The notes: a model not told the origin generated them from the letters alone. Counted from the stretch's first letter, positions 18,407 to 27,165 are shown. The stretch is DNA of 64,000 nucleotides from Hyphomonas sp. (GCF_017792385.1 NZ_CP051230.1:2666001-2730000); one strand, 5' to 3'. Numbers and translations are program-made.

Positions 18407-18874
18407 ATGACCCAGTCCAGCCCCATGCAATCCGGCATGTCCCTGATCGAGGTCCTCGTCGCCCTGTTCATCCTGGCTATGGCCAGCGCGGCGATCATGA
18501 TGACCCTCCCGCGTCAGCCCTCCGGGCTCGACCGCGAGATCGCGCGTCTTGAAGGCACGATCGACCGACTGGCCGGGCAGGCGATAGCGTCCGGCGAAGT
18601 GCACGCCCTCCGTCTTACACAGGCCGGCTATGTTGCCGAGGCCTGGCGGAATGATGACTGGAGCCCGCTGCGCAATTCAGTGCACACGCTGCCGGCATCG
18701 ATACGGGTCAGCGTCGCGGAAAGACCCTCGGCATCGGAGCCTGCGAAGACATGGCCGGACATCGTCATGGACACGACCGGCATCGTTACGGCACGAGACC
18801 TCGTCCTCCGGGATGGCGCCGGGGAATACCGGCTGGCCGTCGCATCGGACGGTGCCGTGTCGGTGGAGCGCTAG
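18407..18874 (+). CDS. gspH: Minor pseudopilin GspH
   Basis: 155 residues. The prepilin motif SG|MSLIEVLVALFILAM has Glu at +5 (Met at +1, an accepted substitution). The rest is a short beta-rich domain with little sequence conservation. The ATG at 18407 sits 4 bases after the gspG stop. GspH is assigned from order between gspG and gspI and from length. Confidence 0.85.
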   Translation: MTQSSPMQSGMSLIEVLVALFILAMASAAIMMTLPRQPSGLDREIARLEGTIDRLAGQAIASGEVHALRLTQAGYVAEAWRNDDWSPLRNSVHTLPASIRVSVAERPSASEPAKTWPDIVMDTTGIVTARDLVLRDGAGEYRLAVASDGAVSVER

Positions 18875-18875
18875 C

Positions 18876-19253
18876 ATGGCCGGGGCTCGCACAGAGCAGG
18901 GGTTCACACTGGTCGAGGTGCTCGTCGCGCTCGGCATATTCAGCATTGCTGCCATGTCGCTGGCCCATCTCGGCAACGAGACCCTGGTCGGGGCCCGGCA
19001 TGTGAACCAGAAATTCCTTGCCACGGTCGAGGCCGACAATCTGATGGCGGAAACGCTCGTTCGCCCGGCGGCTGCCACGGCCGGAGTCCAGTCCGGTACG
19101 AGCACACAGCGTGGGCGGCGTCTGGCGTGGCAACGCACGATCAGCGCCACGGACCGCGCCGGTCTGTTTGTGGTGTCGGTAAGCGTCAGCGATGCGGAGT
19201 CCGGCCAGCAATTGGCCCTGCGCCAGACCCTGATGCGGGTGCCCGCCCCATGA
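18876..19253 (+). CDS. gspI: Minor pseudopilin GspI
   Basis: 125 residues. The leader is cut at G|FTLVEVLVALGIFSIAAM. The ensuing segment (LVGARHVNQKFLATVEADNLMAE) matches GspI, including the family's A-x-N-x-M/L region. It forms the pseudopilus tip with GspJ and GspK. It begins 1 base after the gspH stop and overlaps gspJ. Confidence 0.9.
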   Translation: MAGARTEQGFTLVEVLVALGIFSIAAMSLAHLGNETLVGARHVNQKFLATVEADNLMAETLVRPAAATAGVQSGTSTQRGRRLAWQRTISATDRAGLFVVSVSVSDAESGQQLALRQTLMRVPAP

Positions 19254-19846
19254 CCCGTACCGATGGCTTCACCCTGATCGAAATGCTCGTCGCCCTCGCG
19301 GTGACCTCGCTCCTGATGGTGGCAGGCTCGACCCTGTTGGTCCAGACGCTGCGGTCCGGCAATATGGTTGAGCAGCGCACCGAACTTATCCGGGATCTCG
19401 ATGCCGCACACAGCCTGCTGAGGGATGATCTGGCCAATGCGACCCTGCGCCGGACCCGTGCGCCCAATGGTCTGGACACGGCGCGGGCCTTCAGTGGCGG
19501 CTTTTCGACACTGGAGCCCCTGATGGCATTCACGCGGGCCGGGTGGCCCAATCCAGCAGGCATGGAGCCGCGCGGCGACCTGCAGCGGGTCGAGTATTTC
19601 TTTCGGGATGGCCTGCTGGTTCGACGGGCCTGGTTGCGCCCGGATCCTGTCTACGCCACGCCGTATTCTGACCGGGTGCTTGCCCGGGGTGTGACGGATC
19701 TGGATATCCGGTTCCTCAATCAGGACACCTGGACGCTGGACTGGTCGGGGCAGGTCGACCGGTTGCCTCATCTGGTCGAACTGACCCTCGTCTATGGCGA
19801 GGGAGATGAATTGCGTCAGGTCTTCCTCGTGGGAGGCGCAGGATGA
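19250..19846 (+). CDS. gspJ: Minor pseudopilin GspJ
   Basis: 198 residues. The prepilin site is G|FTLIEMLVALAVTSLLM. The body carries GspJ traits (DLANATLRRTR, VEYFFRDGLLVRRAW). It is a component of the IJK tip complex. It overlaps gspI and gspK by 4 bases each. Confidence 0.92.
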   Translation: MTRTDGFTLIEMLVALAVTSLLMVAGSTLLVQTLRSGNMVEQRTELIRDLDAAHSLLRDDLANATLRRTRAPNGLDTARAFSGGFSTLEPLMAFTRAGWPNPAGMEPRGDLQRVEYFFRDGLLVRRAWLRPDPVYATPYSDRVLARGVTDLDIRFLNQDTWTLDWSGQVDRLPHLVELTLVYGEGDELRQVFLVGGAG

Positions 19847-20829
19847 TTCCGGGCCGGGCCTCCTCGCGCGAAGACGGTGCCACGCTGCTCAGCGTGCTGT
19901 TGCTGATCGTTCTGATGTCGACGGCCGCGCTGGCCGCAACGGATGCCCTGGCCAGGTCGGTCAGTGTGGCGCGCGTGTCTGACGGGCGCGCGGATTCCTT
20001 CTGGGCGGCACGCGGCGCGCTTTCCGTTGGCGAGGCGGTGCTCAATGAAATGCTGGCTGGCCGCGGCAGCAAGTTGACCGTCGACGCGGCGCTGTTGCGT
20101 GAACCGGTGGTCTTTCCCTATCCGCGCGGCACGATTGTTGTCCGCTTCCGGGAGGCCTCAAACTGTCTCAATCTCAACACGTTGATACTCGGCGATACGG
20201 ACGAAGGCGTCAGCATGACAGAGCCCGACCGGCTGCGCCAGATGTTCGAGGATGCCGGCCTGTTCAGCAATGATGCCCGCGAACTTGTCGATACGCTGGC
20301 CGACTGGATGGACGAGAATACCAGCCCGCGCGCCTTCGGGGCAGAGGATGCCGTCTACAGCCAGCGGGACGTGCCGCATCGTGCCCCCGGCCAGCGCCTG
20401 ATCTCGCTGACGGAGCTGAGGGCAATCAAGGGCTACGACCCGGTGAAGCTCGCGGCCTTGGACCCCATGCTCTGTGTGCGCGACAAATCGGAGAATGTGC
20501 CCTTGAACATCAACACGCTGACAGACGCACAGGCCCCGTTGCTGACCGCACGCTTCTCGTCCCAGCTGACCCGGGCGGATGCCGAACGTCTGATCGAGTC
20601 CCGGCCGGAAGGGGGATGGCTGAATGTGGAGGAATTCCTCCTGTCAGAGCGCGTGGCCATCATCACGCCGGACAAGCGCAATGATTTCGAGCTTTCCACT
20701 GAATCCGGCCGGATTGCCGCCGACATCACCGTTCAATCTGATACAGGGACGCTGCGCATTGCAGCGGAGTTTGAACGTGGCAGCGATGGCCAGTTTGTTT
20801 TGAACGGCTCGCACAGGAGGCCGGGCTGA
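19843..20829 (+). CDS. gspK: Tip pseudopilin GspK
   Basis: 328 residues, larger than the other pseudopilins as expected. The processing site G|ATLLSVLLLIVLMS lacks Glu at +5, a known GspK feature that places it at the pseudopilus tip. The body contains the helical insertion (LRQMFEDAGL, LVDTLADWMDEN) and the C-terminal NINTLTDAQAPLL segment. It caps the pseudopilus. Stop and gspL start overlap (TGATG). Confidence 0.93.
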   Translation: MIPGRASSREDGATLLSVLLLIVLMSTAALAATDALARSVSVARVSDGRADSFWAARGALSVGEAVLNEMLAGRGSKLTVDAALLREPVVFPYPRGTIVVRFREASNCLNLNTLILGDTDEGVSMTEPDRLRQMFEDAGLFSNDARELVDTLADWMDENTSPRAFGAEDAVYSQRDVPHRAPGQRLISLTELRAIKGYDPVKLAALDPMLCVRDKSENVPLNINTLTDAQAPLLTARFSSQLTRADAERLIESRPEGGWLNVEEFLLSERVAIITPDKRNDFELSTESGRIAADITVQSDTGTLRIAAEFERGSDGQFVLNGSHRRPG

Positions 20830-21935
20830 TGCGCACCAGATACTATACCGAATTCCCGCAAGACGGCGCCGATTGGCAGTTTGCCCGCAGCGGCCCATCC
20901 GGCATCGAGAGGCTGGAATCGGGGGCGGCGCTTCCATCCGGCGCGGACCTTATCATTTTCGTTCCGGGGACGGAGGTGAGTGCGCATCGTGTGCGTGCCA
21001 CGGCCCGGCGCCCGGCGGAATTGATGCGGATGGCCACTTTCGCGATCGAGGATGATCTCGCCGTGCCGGTGGAAAGCGTGCATGTGGCGGTTGCGCCGGA
21101 GCCGGACGCAGACGGCACGCGTCTCGTCTACTCGGTCTCGCAGGCGCTCATGGGCACCTGGATGGACCGGATGACCGCTGCGGGGCTTTCCGCCGCCCGT
21201 CTCGTGCCGGATCTGTCCGTCCTGCCGGCGGGGCAGCATGCTGATCTCGGTACGCATCAATTGCTGGCCGCGGGAAACACACCTCTGGCCATCGACAATC
21301 ACTGGCCGTCCGATGTCATGGCAGCGCTGCAGCGTGAGGCGGGGGCCTCTGCAGCCCCGCATCCGGTTGACCGGCTCAGCCAGTTGGCCGAATGGGCGGA
21401 GGCGCAGCCCCGTCTCACCGACTTGCGGCAGGGGGCCTATGCCCGGCCGTCGGAAAGCCCGCTCTCTTTGCGCCAGTTCCGGTTGCCTGCCGCGCTCGCG
21501 GCCGGCCTGTTGGTGGCCTGGTCCGCGCAGGCCGCATGGTCGGTCCACGCCATGAACCAGTTGACGGATGCCCTGAACGCCGAGACGCAGCGTCTCTATG
21601 TGGCGGTTTTTCCGGGTGCGCCGCTGCCTGCCAATCCGGCGGCAGCGCTCCGCTCGCAGGCGGGCACGCCTTCCGGGGCGTCGGCGCCCAGTTTCCAGCA
21701 GACCAGCGCAGCCCTGTACGGCGCCATTGCGGGGCTGGACGGCACCACGCTTGTCAGTGTCCGGTATGATCGGGCCATGGGAGAATTGCGGGCCACGCTG
21801 ACCTATCCGGCCTTCGGGGCCGATCTGGACCTCAAACAGGCCGTCGAGGAAACCGGTCTTCGGGTCAATCTCGGGGACACGCGCCTCGAAGACGGGCGTG
21901 TGGTCGGCGATCTTGCCATTGGAGGTGTGTCATGA
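20829..21935 (+). CDS. gspL: Type II secretion platform protein GspL
   Basis: 368 residues. There is an actin-like cytoplasmic domain (about 1-220), one membrane helix (about 222-242, LPAALAAGLLVAWSAQAAW) and a small periplasmic ferredoxin-like domain. It couples the GspE ATPase to the membrane platform and pairs with GspM. Sequence similarity to characterised GspL is low; the call rests on domain layout and operon position. Confidence 0.85.
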   Translation: MRTRYYTEFPQDGADWQFARSGPSGIERLESGAALPSGADLIIFVPGTEVSAHRVRATARRPAELMRMATFAIEDDLAVPVESVHVAVAPEPDADGTRLVYSVSQALMGTWMDRMTAAGLSAARLVPDLSVLPAGQHADLGTHQLLAAGNTPLAIDNHWPSDVMAALQREAGASAAPHPVDRLSQLAEWAEAQPRLTDLRQGAYARPSESPLSLRQFRLPAALAAGLLVAWSAQAAWSVHAMNQLTDALNAETQRLYVAVFPGAPLPANPAAALRSQAGTPSGASAPSFQQTSAALYGAIAGLDGTTLVSVRYDRAMGELRATLTYPAFGADLDLKQAVEETGLRVNLGDTRLEDGRVVGDLAIGGVS

Positions 21936-22408
21936 CCGGCTATTGGGCATCGCGTACGCCGCGCGAACAGGGCTTGATCGGCATCGCGGCACTATTGCTG
22001 GCCATCACGCTTGTACAGTTTGCCATCGTGAAACCGCTGCGCGCGGCCAGGGCCGAGGCTGCCTTGTCCCTGGAGGCGGCGAGCCGCCGGCTCGACGTCG
22101 TTTCGACCGAGATCGCCACGCTCCGGCCGCAGGCCGATACCGGCAGCGCCGCGCCTGCGACGAGCCGGAATGTGCGCGCAGACCTGTTGCAACTGGCAAC
22201 CGGGCGCGGCCTGTCGGTCTCCCGTCTGCAGACCGCCGAGAATGGCCGCCTGATCCTGCAATTCGAGCGGACCGTACCGACACTTGTCCATGCCTGGCTG
22301 GCCGACGCGGAAAAGACCTACGGGCTGGTGCCGGAGCGGGTGTCCATGTTCGCTGAGGAGGATGGGCGCGTCCGGGCCAGTTTCGAATTTTCGGGGGGCG
22401 GCTCATGA
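21932..22408 (+). CDS. gspM: Type II secretion platform protein GspM
   Basis: 158 residues. A membrane helix near the N-terminus (about 11-31, GLIGIAALLLAITLVQFAIV) is followed by a coiled segment and a ferredoxin-like periplasmic domain (LSVSRLQTAENGRLILQFER), the usual GspM plan. It partners GspL. It overlaps both neighbours by 4 bases. Confidence 0.88.
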   Translation: MTGYWASRTPREQGLIGIAALLLAITLVQFAIVKPLRAARAEAALSLEAASRRLDVVSTEIATLRPQADTGSAAPATSRNVRADLLQLATGRGLSVSRLQTAENGRLILQFERTVPTLVHAWLADAEKTYGLVPERVSMFAEEDGRVRASFEFSGGGS

Positions 22409-23148
22409 AACGCTGGCATTTCCTGCTCGGCCTCGTTTTCCTGTTGACGCTCCTGGGCGGCCTTATCGCCTTCACGCCGCTATCCTTTGTGATGCGCCAT
22501 TCCGGCGCTGTGCAGCAAGGGCTGGCCTGGCAACAGGCGCGCGGCACGGTCTGGCAGGGGCAAGTCACCGGCCTTTCCTGGCGTGGCACGCCGCTTGGCG
22601 CGGTCAATCTGGAGTCCCATCCGCTGCGCCTGGTGTCGGGCGGGCCATCCCATGAGGTGACCTGGTCCGGTCCGCAGGGGCAGGGCCAGGCCCGCATCGC
22701 GCTGCGACGCACAGCGTTGAAGGCGGACGGTATCAGTCTCAGCCTGCCGCTGACCGGACAGATCGGAACGGAGCCCATGTTTGCCGGGCTCGGCGCCACG
22801 GTTCGCCTGTCGAACGGATCCGTGCGCATGACGGGGACAGAATGCGAAACCGCGTCCGGCACGGTGACGAGCGATGTGGCGCGTTTGGCGGCCGCGGGGG
22901 TCGGGCGCGACTGGCCCATCCTGACCGGGCCACTCACCTGTGAGAACGGGCAGCTCCACGCTGTCCTGACCGGCGAAGCCGCTGATGGCACACAGATCCG
23001 ACTGGTCGCGAACAGCCTGGCCGGAGCGCGCGCCGAAGTGCGGGGCATGGATGAGGATATTGAGAGCGTTCTGCTGGCGGCGGGATTCCGCGACGCGGGC
23101 GGCGCGCTGGTCTACAATCGGGGCCTTGGCCCCAGGGAGATGGAATGA
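22405..23148 (+). CDS. gspN: Type II secretion protein GspN
   Basis: 247 residues. An N-terminal membrane anchor (about 8-25) is followed by a periplasmic region typical of the T2SSN family (GLAWQQARGTVWQGQVTGLSWRGTPLG). GspN is an accessory gene present in only some type II systems. It overlaps gspM and the downstream lipoprotein gene, so it is fully embedded in the operon. Confidence 0.85.
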   Translation: MKRWHFLLGLVFLLTLLGGLIAFTPLSFVMRHSGAVQQGLAWQQARGTVWQGQVTGLSWRGTPLGAVNLESHPLRLVSGGPSHEVTWSGPQGQGQARIALRRTALKADGISLSLPLTGQIGTEPMFAGLGATVRLSNGSVRMTGTECETASGTVTSDVARLAAAGVGRDWPILTGPLTCENGQLHAVLTGEAADGTQIRLVANSLAGARAEVRGMDEDIESVLLAAGFRDAGGALVYNRGLGPREME

Positions 23149-23615
23149 TGAACGCAAAACTGGCCCTTCTGGCGGGCGCCGTCCTGCTGGCCGCCTGCGC
23201 CAGCAATGGCGGCAAGCCTGTGCCGCCTGCGCCCGACGTGCCTATTGCCGGCAGCTTGCCCGGTCAGGACCTCGCCCCCGGCGAATGCGGTCTCTTCCTC
23301 TGGACCCAGGGGACGCCGCGCCGGTTCATCTATTTCTCCCGTGCGGGCGGGGCGACCGCCGAATCCATGCTGGCGGAGACCCGCCAGACACTGGCGCTGG
23401 TCCGCCAGGGCGGCACGCTGTTCGGGCAATTCATGACGGAAATGGACTATGTCACACCCGAAGGTGAGTCGGTGTCCCTGCAAATCACGCCCGGAGATAT
23501 GGTCGATGGCGGGCAAAAAATTGCATCTGGCCGGTTCAAGCTACTGAATGCTGGAGGTTGGGAAACGGTCATTCCCGTCGCTGGATTGCGGGCCTGCCAG
23601 CCGGATCCTGAGTGA
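23145..23615 (+). CDS. Small lipoprotein at the end of the type II secretion operon
   Basis: 156 residues. A lipoprotein signal peptide with lipobox LAAC (lipidated Cys18) has Ala at +2, favouring outer-membrane targeting. The mature part is a compact domain (ECGLFLWTQGTPRRFIYFSR) that I do not recognise. It overlaps gspN by 4 bases (ATGATG start at the gspN stop), so it is translationally coupled to the secretion genes. An outer-membrane lipoprotein in this position could serve as a pilotin or assembly factor for GspD; that is inference, and there is no visible similarity to GspS or AspS. Confidence 0.75.
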   Translation: MMNAKLALLAGAVLLAACASNGGKPVPPAPDVPIAGSLPGQDLAPGECGLFLWTQGTPRRFIYFSRAGGATAESMLAETRQTLALVRQGGTLFGQFMTEMDYVTPEGESVSLQITPGDMVDGGQKIASGRFKLLNAGGWETVIPVAGLRACQPDPE

Positions 23616-23681
23616 TTTCGGGGGCTTCAAAAGCCTTTCGCAACTGCAGCATCACGATTAGCTACGCAAACCTGTAGTTAC

Positions 23682-23711
23682 TTGACGCAAAACTGTCACA
23701 GACCGTATTGT
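23682..23711 (+). promoter_or_regulatory. Sigma-70-type promoter of the CAP-domain gene
   Basis: TTGACG (23682-23687), an 18-base spacer and TATTGT (23706-23711). Transcription would begin near 23718, right before the ATG at 23719. Confidence 0.55.
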
Positions 23712-23717
23712 GACAGT
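23692..23717. promoter_or_regulatory. Inverted repeat overlapping the CAP-gene promoter
   Basis: ACTGTCACA (23692-23700) and TGTGACAGT (23709-23717) form 9-bp perfect arms with an 8-base spacer, spanning the -10 element. This is a likely operator for an unidentified repressor. A transcript hairpin is less likely because the predicted start site lies after it. Confidence 0.55.
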
Positions 23718-23718
23718 T

Positions 23719-24537
23719 ATGTTACAGAACTTTTACAGGAATATGTCAATCTCGGCTCTGGCGCTTGCGGCGCTGGGACTGGCAGCGAATGCCGATCAGG
23801 GATGCGATCTGACAGACGGTCTGGCTGTTCAGCCGGCTGCGTTCCAGACGGAAGCCGAAGCCTGCCTGAGCGGCGTCGACGGGGCGGAGTCCGACACATT
23901 CCTGCAAATGGAGCTGCGACGGCTCGCAGACGAAGCCCGTGCCGGGGCAGGCCAGGGCAATCTCGAACATCTGGCCTCGCTCACCGCCGCGGCTCAGGTC
24001 CACGCCTATGACATGGCAATCCGCGGCTATATCGCCCATCGCGACCCGGAAGGCCGCAGCCATCTGGAACGTGTCCGCCTGCTTGAGCGCACCCACCTGA
24101 TTGGCGCCTTCGGCGCGAACATGGCGGTGATCGAGGATTCCGCCTCTGCCGCGGAAGCCTTCCGCGCGCTGATGTCCGATCCGGTCAATGCAGAGAATAC
24201 GGTTCGCTCAGAATTCGACCACACCGGCATTGCTGCCGTCCGCGCCAATGGCCGCATCTATCTCGTCCAGCTCTTCTCTGGCGTCGAGGGCAAGCTGGAT
24301 GCGCCGATGCCGGTCCGGATCAGCAGCCGCACGGACCTCAAGGCGCAATTCGCCGATTCCCGGGCCAAACCGGTCGGCTGGTCCTTCGTGTCGCTGGCCG
24401 GCAAGGTCCTCGCGCGCGGCAAGGGCAGCCGGGTCCCCGCCACGCAGTTCGCCGGTGAAGCCGGTTACCTGACCATCGACATGGCACGCGATGACGACCT
24501 CTACACGCTGAAGGGCCCGGCCGTCTCGCAATTCTGA
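23719..24537 (+). CDS. Secreted CAP (SCP/PR1)-domain protein
   Basis: 272 residues. A signal peptide (ISALALAALGLAANA) is followed by a CAP domain at about 60-190, with the family-type segments AAQVHAYDMAIRGYIAHRDPEG, GANMAVI and the C-terminal IYLVQLF strand. CAP proteins are extracytoplasmic and of varied, often unknown function. A second small beta domain follows (190-272). It may be a type II secretion substrate given the operon just upstream, but that is only proximity. Start choice: ATG 23719 gives a basic n-region but is nearly leaderless with the predicted promoter; ATG 23743 is the alternative. Confidence 0.78.
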   Translation: MLQNFYRNMSISALALAALGLAANADQGCDLTDGLAVQPAAFQTEAEACLSGVDGAESDTFLQMELRRLADEARAGAGQGNLEHLASLTAAAQVHAYDMAIRGYIAHRDPEGRSHLERVRLLERTHLIGAFGANMAVIEDSASAAEAFRALMSDPVNAENTVRSEFDHTGIAAVRANGRIYLVQLFSGVEGKLDAPMPVRISSRTDLKAQFADSRAKPVGWSFVSLAGKVLARGKGSRVPATQFAGEAGYLTIDMARDDDLYTLKGPAVSQF

Positions 24538-24564
24538 TCGCGTCCCCGAACACGGCGCTGTCCC

Positions 24565-24595
24565 GGCCGGCCTTCGCAAGAGGGCCGGCCTTTTT
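24565..24595 (+). terminator. Rho-independent terminator after the CAP-domain gene
   Basis: A perfect 8-bp stem GGCCGGCC (24565-24572 and 24583-24590) with a 10-base loop, followed by TTTTT. Confidence 0.9.
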
Positions 24596-24625
24596 GCATG
24601 TGCGCTTGTGTCCGCCCGGACGTGA

Positions 24626-24655
24626 TTGTCAAACTCGCGGGTCGCCGGATATAGA
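24626..24655 (+). promoter_or_regulatory. Promoter of the small His/Cys protein and TonB receptor
   Basis: TTGTCA (24626-24631), an 18-base spacer and TATAGA (24650-24655). The predicted start site is near 24662, only about 4 bases before the ATG at 24666, so the transcript would have almost no leader. Confidence 0.5.
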
Positions 24656-24665
24656 TGGGCTCACC

Positions 24666-25010
24666 ATGTTCGCACACTTCCTGAAGCCTCTGCTTGGAAA
24701 GCTGATTGCCGTGATGATCGGCTGCGCATTCGTTGCAGTCTCGGTGGCGTGCGCGCAGAACTGCCAGCCGGGCGACGATCCGGTCTGCGCTATCGACCTT
24801 TCGGTCGAGACCGGAGACCCCGACCATTCCGGAGACTCATCCTCGGGCGACTTGACCGTGCATGCCTGCGGCGGCTGCCACATTCACATGATCCGGCAGG
24901 ACGCGCCACGCGCCCTTCTGCCTGTGCTGCATCCGGCCCCCGCTACCCCCTGGGTGGCTGAAGCCATTCTGGAGCCGCCCCTCGATCTCTTCCGCCCTCC
25001 GAGATCCTGA
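24666..25010 (+). CDS. Small His/Cys-containing envelope protein (DUF2946-like) preceding a TonB receptor
   Basis: 114 residues. An N-terminal hydrophobic segment (about 8-28) is followed by an acidic stretch (GDPDHSGDSSSGD), then HACGGCHIHMIR, a CxxC-His cluster suited to metal binding, and a Pro-rich C-terminus ending FRPPRS. The layout resembles the DUF2946 family of short proteins often found beside metal TonB receptors. It lies 67 bases upstream of such a receptor and is probably cotranscribed. A similar small protein precedes the zinc receptor at 42385-44565. Function unproven. Confidence 0.6.
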   Translation: MFAHFLKPLLGKLIAVMIGCAFVAVSVACAQNCQPGDDPVCAIDLSVETGDPDHSGDSSSGDLTVHACGGCHIHMIRQDAPRALLPVLHPAPATPWVAEAILEPPLDLFRPPRS

Positions 25011-25077
25011 AACCGTGTGACCCGGCGCTTCGCGCGCTGATCCCGATTTCAATCACGCTTCTCTGAGGACAATATCC

Positions 25078-27072
25078 ATGTCTAACAAAATTCGCCGCGC
25101 GGCGACGGTGCTGGCCATTGCCGGTGCCAGTCTCGCATTCGCGCCAGCTTTCGCCGACACGCCGGCCGGATCTTCGCATGCTGATCATGACGATCATGAT
25201 GAAGACAGGACGCTCGAAACCGTCATCGTCAAATCCACGCGTTCCGGCCGCGCCGTCAATGACCAGCCGATGCGGGTCGAGGTCATCAATGCAGAAGAGA
25301 TTCTGGAAAAGGCCACCATGCGCCCCGGCAACATCTCAATGCTGGTCGCTGAAACCGGCGGGGTGCGCGTCCAGACCACGTCGCCCGCGCTCGGATCGGC
25401 GAACATTCGCCTGCAGGGCCTGTACGGTCGCTACACCCAATTGCTCAGTGACGGCCTGCCGCTCTATGGCGGCCAGGCGGCCTCGATCGGCCTGTTGCAG
25501 ATTCCTCCGACCGATCTGTCCCAAGTCGAAGTGATCAAGGGGGCGGCCTCGTCCATGTATGGGGGATCGGCGCTTGGGGGCGTCATCAATCTCATCTCGC
25601 GGCGTCCGGGCGACGAGACCGGGGGCGAGCTGCTGTTCAACCAGACGAGCGAGGACGGTCAGGACCTTACCGCCTATCTGGAGACACCGCTCACCTCGTC
25701 GGTCGGTGTGTCGCTGACGCTGGGTGCGCACCGTCAGGCCGAGCAGGATTTCGACAGCGATGGCTGGATCGACCTGCCCGGCAATGAACGCTGGACAGCG
25801 CGTCCCCGGCTGGTCTGGGAAGGGGCCAATGGCGCCTCGGTCTATGCCACGCTCGGCTTCATGACGGAGCAGCGTTCAGGTGGCACGCTGCCCGGGCGCA
25901 CCGTGCCCGACGGCACGGAGTTTCCGCAGGACCAGGACTCCACCCGTCTCGACGGGGGCTTCATCGCCGATACGCCCCTTACCGAAACGCTGACGCTGAA
26001 TGTACGCGGGTCCGCCATGCAGCAGGATCACGAGCATCGCTTTGGCGCCAGCATCGAGGCAGACCGGCACGAGAGCGTCCTGATCGAGACCTCGATCGCG
26101 GCCGATGGCGACCGCACGGACTGGGTGGTCGGGGCGGCGTTCCAGTCCGAAACCTATGAGTCGGACATGTATCCCGGTTTCGATTACACCCATGACGTTC
26201 CGGGCCTGTTCGGCCAGCTGGACCATGATCTCAGCGAGACCGTGTCACTTTCCGTCAGCGGACGTCTTGACGATCACAGCACATATGGCACCCAGTTCAG
26301 CCCGCGCGTCTCGGCGCTCTACCGTCCGGGAGACTGGACCATCCGCGCCTCCTACGGACAGGGCTTTTTCGCCCCCACACCCTTTGTCGAGGAAATCGAG
26401 GCCGCCGGACTGTCCCGGCTGGATCCCCTGGGGCAGCTGGCGGAGGAAACCGCCGAGACGGCGTCCCTCGATGTCGGCTACCGCAAGGGGGCGGTCGAGG
26501 CCAATGCCAGCCTGTTCGGGTCGAACGTGTCCGGCGTGACGGAACTCGAAGCCTACGCCTCGCTGCCGGCCGGTCCGCAGGATCGCGTGCGCCTGGTCAA
26601 TGCGCCCGGCGACACACGCATTCGCGGTGCCGAGCTGCTGTTGCGCTACTATTGGAATGATCTGAAACTGACGGGGAACTATCTCTATCTCGATGCCACG
26701 GAAACCGACGGCGCCGGGGGGCGCCGGGAACTGGAGCTGACACCGCGGCATTCCGCCGGCTTCGTCGCCATGTGGGAACAGCACGGACGGGGCCGGCTCG
26801 GCTTCGAGGCCTATTACACCGGACCGCAGCGCCTGGGTGGCAATCCCTATCTCGACGAGAGCAAGCCTTACTGGCACCTCGGCCTGCTGGGCGAAATCAC
26901 GACCGGCCCGGCCAGTTGGTTCGTGAATGCCGAGAACCTGCTGGATGTACGTCAGACAAAGGAGCATCCGCTGGTGCTTCCGTCCCGTGCGCCCGACGGC
27001 CAATGGACGACCGACATCTGGTCCCGCAATGACGGGTTCATCCTGAATGGCGGGGTAAGGCTGAAATTCTGA
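25078..27072 (+). CDS. TonB-dependent receptor with His/Asp-rich N-terminus, probable metal or metallophore uptake
   Basis: 664 residues. A signal peptide ends near FAPAFADTP and is followed by HADHDDHDED, a potential metal-binding segment, then the TonB box (ETVIVKSTR). The plug domain (NIRLQGLYGRYTQLLSDGLPLYGG, VEVIKGAASSMYGGSALGGVINLISRRP) is of the FepA/CirA/BtuB general type, and the barrel ends in an aromatic residue (GGVRLKF). Its short length and His-rich segment suggest a metal or metal chelate as substrate, which cannot be fixed from sequence. It has a TGAGGA ribosome site. It follows the small DUF2946-like gene. Confidence 0.88.
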   Translation: MSNKIRRAATVLAIAGASLAFAPAFADTPAGSSHADHDDHDEDRTLETVIVKSTRSGRAVNDQPMRVEVINAEEILEKATMRPGNISMLVAETGGVRVQTTSPALGSANIRLQGLYGRYTQLLSDGLPLYGGQAASIGLLQIPPTDLSQVEVIKGAASSMYGGSALGGVINLISRRPGDETGGELLFNQTSEDGQDLTAYLETPLTSSVGVSLTLGAHRQAEQDFDSDGWIDLPGNERWTARPRLVWEGANGASVYATLGFMTEQRSGGTLPGRTVPDGTEFPQDQDSTRLDGGFIADTPLTETLTLNVRGSAMQQDHEHRFGASIEADRHESVLIETSIAADGDRTDWVVGAAFQSETYESDMYPGFDYTHDVPGLFGQLDHDLSETVSLSVSGRLDDHSTYGTQFSPRVSALYRPGDWTIRASYGQGFFAPTPFVEEIEAAGLSRLDPLGQLAEETAETASLDVGYRKGAVEANASLFGSNVSGVTELEAYASLPAGPQDRVRLVNAPGDTRIRGAELLLRYYWNDLKLTGNYLYLDATETDGAGGRRELELTPRHSAGFVAMWEQHGRGRLGFEAYYTGPQRLGGNPYLDESKPYWHLGLLGEITTGPASWFVNAENLLDVRQTKEHPLVLPSRAPDGQWTTDIWSRNDGFILNGGVRLKF

Positions 27073-27082
27073 AACCTCCAGC

Positions 27083-27128
27083 GGACGGGGCCCGGCGAAC
27101 GTGCCCAGGGCCCGTCCCCAGATTGTTT
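27083..27128 (+). terminator. Terminator-like hairpin after the TonB receptor
   Basis: GGACGGG-G-CCC (27083-27093) pairs with GGGCCCGTCC (27108-27117), ten pairs with one bulge, followed by a weak T-rich tail (TTGTTT). Confidence 0.6.
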
Positions 27129-27165
27129 CATGACCACCGGTCCGTTTCGGAAGGAATTCGCGCTG

